From positions 62,001 through 126,000 of the forward strand of contig WIXG01000068.1 of the NCBI GenBank assembly GCA_009869945.1: 64,000 nt of DNA, written 5' to 3'. The notes below the pieces were generated by a model. That model was not told the DNA's origin. It ran no database searches and was given only the letters and a program-made list of their open reading frames with translations. This document shows, piece by piece, positions 39,901-52,305 of this stretch. Source of the stretch: Mesaphorura yosii (Eukaryota; Arthropoda; Collembola; Poduromorpha; Tullbergiidae). Position 1 is the first letter of the stretch. Each line of letters begins with the position of its first letter. Made by a program: the position numbers and the translations under genes.

Positions 39901-42900
39901 CTGAGGAGACCGGCAAACAGAATTTGGTTCCGGAAACGATGGAGTCTCACTGGTCAGAAGAATCGGAACGGAGCTCACACGCTGCCACTTTCCTGACATT
40001 GAAATGGATCAGGGCAACGCCCAAAATTCAATGTGGCTGTAAATTCAGACTCCGACGACCGTCAGCAGAAATGATGACGTGGTTAGCTTTGCAGGTACAG
40101 GTAAGTTTCACAAATTCACAACATCACTTACGTAGAACGAGAGAACGACATGAACGACTGGTCCATAGGGATTGACGATGACGACAATTGCGATATGGCT
40201 TGGTTGGCTCATTGTGCAACCAAATTGTCACTCTCCTCTGTGCGACAGAGTGGAGCCGAGCCGGACCACATGACCCCACCTTAAGTTTAAGTTGCACTTT
40301 GTGCGTCGCGTCCTCGACACGGTTCAAAAGTTCGTCTTTATTTCTTAATCTTTTATCCCGTGGTAAGACGTGGCGTGAGTCTTGGTCTTGATGACAAAAT
40401 ACTGGATGGTTATTGCGAGATGCGGTTGGATCGTCAGTCGTCACTTTTGGTTCTGTAATGAGAGCAAAGAGTCAGCTCTCCAATCGATTAATCGAAACGT
40501 TGCAGGCCAAGCCGGGCTCAGAGTACACAAAGAATTAATCTTTTGCTGATGGTTTGTTTCATCTCGCCACTACGCGCTGTGTAAAGTCCATTCTTGTGAT
40601 TAATTCATCCGAGGCCTTCAAGTTCAAAGTTTAATAGAATTGTACAAAACCAGACAGGAAAAGCTGCTGTCTGTATTTATGTGTGCCTTGCATGGAGCTG
40701 GAGTTGGCTTGCTTTTGTCGTGCGTGGAAGGATAGTCGGAATTTCTTCTGGAGTTGGTGATGTAGGAGCTTAGGACTTAGGAATTGGGACGTAAACATCA
40801 AAACAAAAATATGTTTATTTACTTCGCTGAGCGTGGATCAGGCGCAGGCGCCGGATGACGAACATTCTTCCTTTTTTTATTATGGGTCATCTTCCGTGAT
40901 GTCGACACTTGATTTAAATGCGAATTTAATGAATCCTGAGGTAGAAAATTCCGTTATAATGTGTAGCCATGTCCGATCAGCTATGAGCACTGATCTCATC
41001 CTACTCGAAGTGAATCCAGCACACGTTTATCCCATAAAGACACAAGACGCAGACACAACCTTGTGTGCCACGAGCCCACGAGCGCCTTTGTCTCATTTCT
41101 TTCATCTTACATGGTCTTGGCTTCATTGGACCGGACGGACTTGGATCTTTTCATCTTTTGCGCGGTGCTCGCTGACCGAAGCAGTCTGAAAAGTATACTT
41201 CTTGAGTGGACTTTGAAATTAGACGTAAATTTCCTATACTTTACTGGTACAACTCCATTCAAGCAAGAACATGCTGGATAACTGGTCCTGGTAGCATTAG
41301 CATGCAATATGCAATTATAATTCATACAATAGCACATCGGCATATGGTATTGTATATTGATTTGAATTGAACTATGGAACGCACGCAGTATTGGCCGTAT
41401 TGAGTCTTGAAGGAAGCTCTGCCTGGGACCACGTAGGCACACTTTGACGTGCTCACTCAGCCGATGAGGTGATCAATCAGCGCAATAAGCGAATAAGTCG
41501 GCCCAGCCGGCAAAGATTGTGGATTGTACATTCGAGAATATCGTAATTGTGGTTTTAAGAGTATCGAAGCAAAGGATACGAAACTTTTCCAACCCAAACT
41601 CAAAGGTTAAATTTTCTATACTTAACCATATACTACAATGCTCTCGGACACAGACATACAGAAGAGAAGGACGAATCTGGAAAGGATTCTTTGCATGGAC
41701 GGACTGGCCCCGGCCCAGCACGGCAATTGATTGCCGTCATCACCTCGCCTCATCCACGTACATACACAGTATTATGGTCCAAATTCCAAAATGCACCACG
41801 CAGTCCACTGGTGATCTGTTTTGTTTTGTTTACGCATATGAATGGCACGACACGGAATCGGGAGACAGTTTCTGTTTATAAACAGGGCCCGAAACTCGGC
41901 CCAGGCATTATTAACTCTCAGGCCTCCTGAAGAGCAATTGCTCCAAGCGTCAATTTCATTTTCCAATTCCAAGTTAAGCTAACGAGGAAATTCTTTCAAG
42001 CACAAGAAAAGAAAAGAAGTCAATTTCTGTCTGCAAGTCTCGTTTCTGCATTTCGATTTCCAAACATAATTTTGTAAATTTTCAATTCTCTCGATTTTCC
42101 TTAAAGAAATTTTCAACACCTTGCAAATCTGTCGACGATGGAACAGGTGCTCGTACAAAACAGGTCAGTAGCCATTTCTTTTATTTGGCTCTTAATTTGG
42201 GCCGGCATCGGAGCTGAATTTCTAAGAAACCTTAAAGGTGAAAGGACGTGGTTGAGCATCATTAATTCAAGCATTCATTCTTCGTGGCATAGCTGAACCT
42301 CTTGAATCATTGAGTGATTCAATAATCCAATCGCAATCTCAAATTGCCCTTGCATGCTGGGCGTTTCTATTTACTTTGTCGCAGCATTCAGCAGCACAAA
42401 GCTTAGCTTAGCTTAGAGGCTCATCACTATCAGTTCTACCGAAAAGATTTACATGTGGAAATTCGCACAACTTGTTGCATCATTCATTCATTAAGCCAGC
42501 AGCCTCAGCCACACAGGAAACAGCATTCGATACTGCGTGCTCAACACATGCGTGCAAATCCGAACTGAGACAAATGCCTGTCAGTCAAAAAGCAGTAATT
42601 CTTGTTGCACCAGCGAAATTAAACAGCCAGGATTCATTGACCCTTTTTCCTTGTGCAGTAAAATTCCTACTCGCTTGACTGAAGATCAGGATTTCATATT
42701 TAAAAGTAATTGCAGTGCGTTCCTGCACTGCGTAGCGAGTCCGAAAGGTAACTGCACAATTAAAGTTCAGCGTGCCGTAAGCCGTAAAAATTGTAAACAA
42801 GACAATCACGCGGACCTGCTTACGTTTTCACGTGATGGCTTTGCCTTTTTGCTTCTTCACCTCGCAACACAGACAGCACAGGTGAATTTCCTTCAGCTGT

Positions 42901-44509
42901 TCAGTAACGTTACATAGTTCAACTCTTTACTCATGATAGCACCTCGTACGTGGAATAAATTTTATGATTTCAAAGTAAGAAATTAATCTCATAGCACAGA
43001 GCCATGAAAGGAACCGCTTGAATCTAGTCAGACCAGGCCAGATGAGAAAGTTGGACTCTGAACTTCGCGTTAAAATAGTTCAGTGCTTTGCTCGTTCTTT
43101 TGTACTATCAAACCGATCGAACCACCACTTCTTGGTCCTCATCTCTGGACCCAAGCCCAAGCTTTTAAGGCTAGAAAGGGTTCACCTTTCAAACTGTTCG
43201 TTCTCACAAGTGGTGCTTTCCGTCTTTCGCACTAAAATGTGGTCTGGTCTTTTCCAATTCTCGCGATCATGTTTCGAAAGTACCTTGCACATTCTTTCAT
43301 GCAATCTCCTGACCAGAGTGGGAATCTTCTTTCGTGCACGGGTTCTGGCGGAGATTTTTCAATTTGTGCATGGAAGGTTTGTAGTTTGTGGTCACGCAGG
43401 CCAAAAGTAGATACGCAAACGGAGGCGAGATGATGTGCATTGCTGCGTAGCTGGAAACGGGGACAAAGTACAAATTGAGCCGTGCTGATCTTTGGAGTCT
43501 TCATTCCGTTTTATGTTAATGCTTCTGTACATGGTTGTGCAGCTGCTTAATGCGAATTTCTGAGGTTACGTAAGTGATTTAAGCCAACTCCAGGATTTCG
43601 CAATGGCAAATCAAAGCAAAGTGAAGCAAACAGCATGTGATGAGATGGTATTATCTCTGACGTAGCACAGCGCAGTAAAAGTACAGGCACACACCCTCAA
43701 TTGGGTTGCGGTGATTGGCTGCATTCGTAGGTCTGTCGATATGTAGTACTCTTGACTCGACACTCGACTAAGCCATCCGTGGTTTTCGCATAGCATAGCA
43801 TTCTTAAGTTGCGCAATCATACGACGACGCCTGACACTGACGATGTTGAGCTAGAATCGCAAATTGTAATGGAACACAGCCAAGCCAAGCCACTACAAAA
43901 CGCAGCGCATTGCATTGCGAAAATTTGCCGATGCGTCGAAAATGCACGACGGCTTGCCAAAATGAGAAAATGAGACTTGTGTATTTGACTTTTGCTGTTG
44001 AGACTTTCGACGATGAGAGCCTGTCATATCGTGATTGAGCCTGATTTCATTGTCTGACGTGGTCGGGGCTTGGGCTTCGTTCCTAATTAAATCCATCCTC
44101 AATTTGCTGATAAACCACATTCACATTAATTTAGTGTCTCGGTCTCTTGGCTTGGAACTTTGCTTTTGCATGAGCTACAACCACTGCGCTGAACTAAAAC
44201 TCAATTCAACAGCTGTCCTGTGCTGCGGCTGCACAACGCAACGTCAACGTACAATGTGGGCTTTCTGAAGAATAGCCATAAGCGATTATGTACGCGGTAC
44301 CTTCTCGATCGCAATGCTCGGCCCAAACTCGAATGCATTCAACTACAACTTGACTGTGGCTTTAGCTTTGGCGCTAGCGCTGACTCTGTGGCTCTTGCCG
44401 TTGTACTCCACTGCCTATGCCTGCCTGCATGGTATGGCCCATGCCCATCCATGCTTTCATTGCTCGCGCATCACGTAGTCGAAAATTGGCTGGCTTTGAC
44501 ATAAATTTC
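36954..44509. other. Gene-poor stretch left of PEPCK
   Basis: No recognised gene. A 199-codon ATG-initiated frame on the - strand (37849-37250) and a 118-codon + frame at 40833-41189 are long for this base composition but match nothing I know. Exon-like signals include an acceptor TTTGCAG at about 39434-39440, and an ATG-initiated frame from 39939 that runs into a CAG/GTAAGT donor at 40101. No terminal repeats or RNA genes were seen. A short cluster of GCCAAGCC words lies near 43880. Confidence 0.5.
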
Positions 44510-44517
44510 TATAAATA
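44510..44517 (+). promoter_or_regulatory. Possible TATA box for PEPCK
   Basis: TATAAATA lies about 400 bp before the proposed PEPCK start codon, and a TCATTC initiator-like word follows about 30 bp downstream. The placement would give a 5' leader of roughly 370 bp. Only the match and orientation support it. Confidence 0.3.
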
Positions 44518-44916
44518 CATGCGTTCAAAATTTGGATCATTCTCTTCAACGTCCAGACTTTTATCTGGAAAGTTGTCTCCTCCGCTGCTGCTGCTGCTCC
44601 GACGCAGAGCGTACGACAGAGTACACCAACACGAACCCAATTCTTGATAACGATTGCTCGTAGTCAGATTGTCTCAAGTAAAGTAAAGTCGAAGTATTAT
44701 TACAATTTGCAATTCACAAATATCGCCTTACCTCGCCAATTTCAAATGTCTTTATAGCGTTTCCTGAAAGTGATAGACAGTTTAACGTTTAACGCTGATA
44801 CCAAATACAAAACCCAACGAGCAACGTAACGAACTTCTGCATCTCATCAAGGCCCGCTGCTGCTGCATCTTTAGTCTCCTTATCGCAACGCAAACACAGA
44901 CACAACTTCAGAAACA

Positions 44917-47900
44917 ATGGCTTTATTGTTGGTCAGACAAGCTGCGTAAGTCTAGACTAGCTTTAATTAGTAGTTAATTGTAGTAGCAGTTGCTATTCAA
45001 TTTAACGAATCAGCTGGTCAAAAGTACACCGCCGCCGCTGCGTCGGCGCGCCTTGCCTTTTGTCGCAAGAGGAAGCCTTAAGCCCAGTGCCGTTGCCGAA
45101 ACTCGCAACTAGTTTTTTCTGGATTTCATCTTGGCTGGGTTACTAAATAATTCACTTTCGGCTTGAAAGTTTCGTGCCTTATGCCTCTCGCATAGTTTCG
45201 TGCATTTTATGGATCCTTCTCGCTCGCAGTCTCGAAGCTCTTGCAACTCTTGCTCCTTTGACATTTCATTCATTGCCCATTGCCATATGATACTGCTGAA
45301 GCTGAAACTGCTGTGTTGCACTGACACTGAAACCCAGACCCAGACTCTGTAACACAGTCGTAGACAAGTGCTTCGCTTGTGCTAACAGCTAACTGACTTT
45401 TGTACGCTGTACAATCCTTTTCAGCTTGTGCTTGGTTACTTGTACTTACTGGGATACTTCACCTTCATTTCTCCAGGCAGACAGGTAGAGAGTAGAAAGC
45501 AACGATGCTAATTTCAGACTATCGACCTTTTTTCACTGACAACGCGTTACGTTACCTGGTTGCCTTTTGCTTTGCGATACACGTTGCGTTACACCTTTCG
45601 GGACATGGCGTGGCATGGTTCGTGCCGGACAGCACGAACACAAAGTGCGAACACGTTTTTTGTCAGTCCGATTTGACCTTGTTGTGATATGCAGGGTTAA
45701 TACACGCGCAGCTTGCTTAATACTGACTTTGTCCAGTCTCGTTTATCTCGCTCGTATCCGGACCCGCTCTAATTTTTGTGTGGCACGTAGTCGATGTGCG
45801 ATGTAGCATGGCATGGCTATTGTATTGATTGACTATTAATTGACTTGACTTGACAGATTTCGGACGTAAGCAAGCTTGTAGTTTAGTTGAAGTTATGCCA
45901 TATGGTTCTCGTTGTCCTATTCTGTAAGCTAGTCGTCGACGTAGTAGGAAATTGGCAAGCAATTGGCAAACAACATTACGACTTCACAACAAAGATGTGT
46001 ACCTCATGGCCAAAATAGCATTATACTTTCATTTTTTGTGACATATACTTAACATTTCTACTAATGACTTTCAAATCTCAACGTATCTGCTTCGCAGTCG
46101 CAGTGAATTTATTGCGTCTCACATTGAATTCGACACGAGGACAAGGGCATATTTGGGCGCGTGACGCAATGTTTTTCCTTCCAGTTCATACCAGATGCAG
46201 TTCTTGCCTTGTACTACGTCTGTGAAGCTCCGCCATTAACACCATGCCATGCGACCAGGAGTTCCTAATTAGTTAATCGTAATCGCAGTATGCAACAGCA
46301 TTAAGAATTCCTTGGACTTTGTAATGCATTAGCCCGACCTTTGCGCTCTCGTAACTTTAATCTGCTTCGTACACGCCTGCGTTCGCACTGTTTAAATGTT
46401 TGGTTCCCGTATCGTAGTCGTAATGAATGAGGGTAATGCGTAAGCGTCCTGTTCCCATCGCCCATGTCAGCAAACTGCACTTCTTATTCAGTTCCACGGT
46501 CTTATGACTCTCGTTTCTCGATTTCTCTTCATTTCGCATGTAATTTAGGCGAATAGGCGAGTTAGGCCGCAAAGTCCATGTCAATGCATAATTCGTGTAG
46601 GTTAATAAGGAAGAAGAAGAAATTCACAAGTTTGAGGTGGTGGACTTTGTTACGCGGTTGGCGATAATGCGTAATGATTGCCCTTCATGGGTGAGCCGAG
46701 TCGAGGATCCTGTAAGCGGTGATGAAATATTATGAGAATGCGAATCTCGACTGCAGTGTCATTAACATTTGCGGTATGGAGATCTCTGACTTGTGACGAA
46801 ATCAGAATCTCAGGAATCATGAGACGCTGATGCTGATCTTTGAAACTTGCATGGCTTGACCTCTCTTTATATGTCCTTCACAATGTCGTACCTTTGCTCC
46901 TTTGCCCTCTGCGTAAGGCTAAAAATAGCTGGACTGCACCTCGACCTGAATTGAGAACCACGTTAGCCACGGCCACGAGCCACGTCCCTTGTTGCGTCAG
47001 CTGTGGGTTCGTTCAGTATCCAGTTCAGTCAAGATACTCGAGATCAGCTCAGTTTATCAATCGGAGGCAGTAATCCCGTAGCAATTTCAATAAAATTATG
47101 TGACGCATGTGTGATCACACAGAATTGCCGAATGCCGAGACATGTGTTACAATTCTCGTTAAAATTTTACGGATAACGAGAGTGGTACGTGGTGAGTGGA
47201 GAATTGCTAACCCAGAGCCTTTTATGGTACTGTTCTATAGTTAATGATTAGTTACCGCAATGCGGTTGCAATTCCACCAATCTCACTCTGTCTGACACTT
47301 ACTCGTGTCCATGCTAGTCAAATACGCTTGTTACGTTGTCACATGTGAGCGAAGTTCAGGCGTTCAGGTGACGTATTTTCAGCTTGTTCACAGTTTCGCA
47401 TCAAGCATGATCTCATTGGTAGGATTTTTATTGAGTAATTGAGTTATGTGCAGACAATGACTAATTTCATGTTAAACGCTGTTTTAATCCGCAGTCTGGC
47501 ATTTCAATGTCAATTCAAACGCAAACAATTTATCCTTGCATTTTATTAAATGACATATTTTGGACCTAATCGTTAATCTTGCTAATGAATAACATCGAAT
47601 TTCCATTTGTCCTTTTGCAGCCATGGCACATCTCTCTCCAGATGTCTCACTTCTCAGCTCTTCAACCACCACCACAACGCGAATCACACGATATATCCAA
47701 ATGTCCGAAGCTTATCGGTCGTTCCGAAGGCCGGTACCCAAGAGCTCGACCTGCCGAAAAAGGTCACACAATTCATAAACGAATGTGCAAATGTCTGCAA
47801 CCCGAAAGACATCCACGTTTGCGACGGGAGTGAACTCGAAAACCGTGAACTGATGGAAATTCTCATGGAAGATGGAATGGCTCGTCCTCTGCCAAAATAC

Positions 47901-50900
47901 GAAAACTGCTGGTTGGTAGAAACGGATCCTGGCGACGTGGCACGTGTGGAATCGAGAACATTCATTAGCACGAGAAACAAGCGCGACGTAGTTCCAAATG
48001 GCAACAATCCAAATCCAGGTAGGAAAGCATGTACGAAGCTAATCAGACCTTAGATTTGGTAATTAGATTCATTAGATTAATTGGTAAAGATTTGGTAATT
48101 AGTTTATTCAAATTCAAAGGTGCGCTTCCGAATTGGATGTCTCCAGCGCAGTTGGACCGCGAGTTGACGGATCGGTTCCCACTCAGCATGACGGGCCGCA
48201 CGATGTACGTGATTCCATTCAGCATGGGTCCACTCGGATCGCCGCTCTCAAAGATTGGAGTTCAGTTGACCGATTCAGCTTACGTGGCTGCTAGCATGAA
48301 AATCATGACAAGAATGGGCTCGGACGTCCTGCATGTTCTTGGTGACGACGATTTCGTGAGGTAAGCCTTCTCAATAACATCGGCCCATTGGCCTAGTCAC
48401 CATCTCGCTCGATGACAAATTGTTTTATTTTAATCGGCCTAATTACCTCTGTACCTCTGTATTTTTTAGATGTTTACACTCTGTCGGTTGCCCAATTCAT
48501 GTCACATCCGGCGGTAAGCTTCCTTTATTTTTAAAACAGTTTTATGATATCAAATTTAACATTCAGGTTTAAGTTGAGGTTAACAATGACTGTCAAATTT
48601 CATCCATAAATTACTGCCTAATAATAATGATGGACTACTGTCTAAGTTGATTTAACTTACTGCTAAATTCTGTTTCCCAAGTGCTTTCTTCTTTGAAGTA
48701 TCTTCCGATGAATTGCTTTCACATGAATCAGACTCCAAGTACACGTGCTTTCGTTTGCTACTCGGGTTAATAGGATAATTAATTTCACTTAACAATAAAA
48801 ATATCTTGCCCTACTTTGTTAATTTAAGCAATGTTACAAGTGAAGAAAAATACTCCTGCACTTCAAGACAGAACTCCAAACCAAATTGACATTGAAATAT
48901 TTTCCCCTCTCTTCCCTTATTTAGGTTCAGAACCAATGCCAATGAAAAAGAAAGCTATAAATAACTGGCCTTGCAACCCAGAGAAAACAATCATCACTCA
49001 CCGCCCTGAGACAAATGAAAGTAAGTCTCTCTATACGATTCTTTCTATTACGTTTATTGCATTTGTTCAAGATAATTGTTTACAATGGACAATTTACTTT
49101 GTAGTCATCTCATACGGTTCTGGCTACGGCGGCAACTCTCTTCTTGGAAAGAAATGCCTCGCCCTTCGTCTCGGTTCATTCATGGCCCGCAAAGAAGGCT
49201 GGCTCGCGGAGCACATGCTGATTCTCGGAATCACAAACCCGCAAGGCGTGAAGCGTTACATTGTGGCAGCTTTCCCCAGCGCCTGTGGAAAGACCAATTT
49301 GGCCATGCTCACTTCTCAGCTTCCTGGCTACAAGGTTGAATGTGTTGGTGATGACATCGCATGGATGAGATTTGATTCGAGAGGCCAGCTCAGAGCCATC
49401 AACCCAGAAAACGGTTTCTTCGGAGTTGCGCCCGGCACAAGCACGAAAACGAACCCTGTGGCCATGCAAACCATCTTCAAGAACACAGTATTCACAAATG
49501 TCGCCAGCACAAATGACGGTGGCGTGTATTGGGAAGGAATGGAGAAACCAAACCCGAATGTCAAAGTGACCTCTTGGGTGGGAAAACCCTGGCAAGAAGG
49601 TTGTGGTGAGCTTGCTGCGCACCCGAATTCTCGTTTCTGCTCACCAGCTAGTCAATGCCCGATTTTGGTAAGTGCTTGTCTCACTCAAAGTACGAGCAAC
49701 TGCGAAAGAAAAAGAAGGCATTTTAATCTTAATTGTAATCTCGTTTTTGCAGGACAATGCGTGGGAAGATCCCGAGGGAGTTCCAATCGACGCAATTCTC
49801 TTTGGTGGTCGCAGACCAGAAGGAGTGCCGCTCATTTACGAGGCATTTGACTGGAACCATGCAGTCTTCATGGGAGCATCGATGAGATCTGAAGCTACTG
49901 CCGCTGCCGAATTTAAGGGCAAAGCAATTATGCACGATCCGTTCGCAATGAGACCATTCGTCGGCTACAACATTGGCGAATAGTAAGTAATTTATTCATG
50001 TTTGTTGTATTGCAGAATTTAACCTTTATTGCAGCAAATAGTAAGACAGTGGACAAAGGAATAGGCTAGGTAATTGTATAAGAGTTAGACTGTGATAGAG
50101 TCACTCAAATTTGTTGGCATTTTAAGCAGTAAAGAAAGAGTTAACATTTAAGCTTATCTTGGGACCACAAAGTTAGCAGGGCAGGTTAAGCTGAATCGTC
50201 GCGTAGCGTTCGGAAATATTAAAGATAGATGCTAAACATTGCTAATTGCTGATACAGCCCACTCCATTGCTATTACCTTCAGATTTTTTTTCCTCCTACT
50301 AATTTCTTCCGATTTTCTTGTGACGACATTTTTTCTTCTGAGTCTTTATATTCAATGAATAACTCGTGTTTATTGCTCATTTTAACAAGTAACTAAGTAA
50401 GTTATTATAGGCTAATATTACAATTTACAAGAGTTTTGTTTTTTCAATTTATTTGCAGCTTCAAGCACTGGCTCTCGCTGCAAAACAATCCGAACCACAA
50501 GCTTCCCAAAGTATTCCATGTCAACTGGTTCAGAAAGGATTCGCAGGGCAAATTCTTGTGGCCAGGTTTTGGCGAAAATGTTCGTGTGCTCGACTGGGTG
50601 ATGAAGCGCTGTGAGAATCAAGACGTCGCAGTTAAATCTCCGATTGGCTACTTGCCCAAGAAGGAGTCATTCAACTTGAGCGGCTTGTCTGACGTGAATT
50701 GGAATGAACTTTTCAGCACACCGCAAGACTTCTGGCAAAAAGAGGTGAGAATTCATTAGAAGATACGTGAATCAATGAACTGCATTTAAAAACATAACTA
50801 ACTCATCCGCATATTTTCTTTTGTATTTGATAGGCTGCTGCTATTCGCAAATATTTTGACGACAACGTAGGTGCCGATCTTCCACCTCAAATCTCAAACG

Positions 50901-50938
50901 AGGTAACGAAGCTGGAACAACGTTTCAAGGGGCTGTGA
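44917..50938 (+). CDS. PCK2-like: Phosphoenolpyruvate carboxykinase (GTP), mitochondrial type
   Basis: Converts oxaloacetate and GTP to phosphoenolpyruvate, GDP and CO2, for gluconeogenesis and cataplerosis. Exons: 44917-44945, 47621-48018, 48120-48360, 48470-48513, 48925-49020, 49105-49667, 49753-49982, 50459-50744, 50834-50938; all junctions are GT-AG and keep frame, giving 663 residues (animal mitochondrial enzymes are about 640). Residues 1 to about 45 lack acidic residues and carry Arg and Ser, as in a mitochondrial leader. The PEP-binding RVESRTF, the P-loop AFPSACGKT (about 325-333) with its reactive Cys, the metal-site VGDDIAW, and the omega-loop region TAAAEFKGK are all visible. Exon 1 was chosen because its start context (AAACAATGG), GTAAGT donor and phase fit exon 2, which has no upstream in-frame ATG of its own. 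The family call is secure; the first exon is an inference. Confidence 0.96.
44946..47620 (+). other. PEPCK intron 1 (2675 bp)
   Basis: This intron separates the leader exon from the enzyme body. It has a GTAAGT donor and a TTTTGCAG acceptor. No gene was seen inside. It carries a 14-bp perfect palindrome at 47108-47121. It is 6 to 30 times longer than the other PEPCK introns, so it is a natural place for regulatory elements or an alternative first exon. Confidence 0.7.
47108..47121. promoter_or_regulatory. Perfect 14-bp palindrome TGTGTGATCACACA
   Basis: A two-fold symmetric word in PEPCK intron 1, preceded by TGACGC. It could be a dimeric transcription-factor site. I cannot assign a factor, and symmetry is the only evidence. 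Confidence 0.3.
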
Positions 50939-52305
50939 AGACACCTGCTTGACTTATATTGATATCAACTCCACTGTATTGAACGGGACCCGGACGCAAA
51001 CTTTTGGACTTAAGTCTAGTTTAAGCTCACAGCATAACAAATAGTTAGGATTTTTTTTTACATAAATGATCTTTTCTCATGCTGGTGACAAAGGAGGATT
51101 ATTTTCCAGAAACTTTAACTTGTACTATTTCTTGATAGCCGCTAGGATTCATAGGATAGAGTTTATCTTTAACTAGAATGAATGAGAACTTTGCCTCTTG
51201 ACTCGTAGTTAATGGTCATGGCTCTTTCTTACTGTTTACGCGTACTTGTAAATAGTAGTTGTATTATTTATTCGTGCTTGATCGTATTAACTACGTAGTG
51301 ATAGTATTATTAGTTAGAATTTACTAATTTCTGGATTAGGCTATACTTAGGACTGGAGCTGCATTTTCCACTTAGAATTAAGATGCCAGGCTCTGCAATT
51401 TACAATAAGAATCTTTTATCTATATCTATATTTTCTGAACGCGTAATTGCAACCGACGGGAGTGAAAGACGAATGAGTGATGAATGAATGGGAGCAAGAT
51501 TCCAGAGTTCGAGTGTGTGTGTGATTCCTCGTATTCTATCTGTATTAATACGTTAACGTTTAGCTGCTAGCTAGATTAGGCACTTAGATAGAATTTCAAC
51601 CCTTATTTGATGAGTAAGTTTTAATTTATGAATCCTGCGTATGCAAGTTCTTCTCAGACTCTGTGATGTCGTTCGTCCTGCGAATACGAAAGACAAAAAT
51701 AAAACAATTTCATTGAAAAACAACCTTGACTCAAGCTGATGCAATTTATTGTGCGATTGGCGAATTGCAAATTGTACATGCAGCCTTGGCACTTGTACCA
51801 ACTGAGACTTGAGACGCTTTGCCTGTGCGGAACCAGTTTCACCTGCATTGTTGTCTCGCATTGCATAATATTAAGAATCGAACTCCGTTCACTGTATTGA
51901 CTTTACTGTAGTTCTTTCTCTTTGATTTCATGAATCAAACCAAAAGTGATCAATTTGCGAAGCCTGATCGAGAGAGATCGTCGACAATCGACATCTGTTT
52001 GGCTGTGATCTGACTTTACTCTTGCGTTTGCGCTCGGTTCGCCTCAAGATTCAAATTCTTTCTCTCGTGCCCTTGCCCTGTGTAATCCCATATGTCAAAT
52101 TGCGTCGAACAGAGCGAACGGAACTCGTGAAACAACCGGATAACCGGCATCAGAACATCAGACGAGAAGTTGATTTAGTTTAGTGATTTGATTAGTGATT
52201 GCAGTCCAACCATTTAACGAGCATTTCAGGCATCAAATAGTCGTGTGACAAGATTTTGATTTGGTGGAAATTGTCTGTTCTGTATTCAGAAGAAGATTGT
52301 TCAAG
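50939..52305. other. PEPCK 3' UTR and AARS upstream region
   Basis: This gap between two same-strand genes holds the PEPCK 3' UTR, with a candidate polyadenylation signal at 51698-51703, then about 580 bp that must contain the AARS promoter and leader. No TATA box, other open frame or RNA gene was recognised. Confidence 0.6.
51698..51703 (+). terminator. Candidate PEPCK polyadenylation signal
   Basis: AATAAA, 760 bp after the PEPCK stop codon, is the clearest consensus signal in the gap before AARS. Cleavage would be expected 10-30 bp further on. Confidence 0.45.

Noticed and set aside
48831-48924. Upstream extension of PEPCK exon 5
   Set aside because: The frame happens to be open through the intron end, but the family alignment and the TTTAG acceptor place the exon start at 48925.
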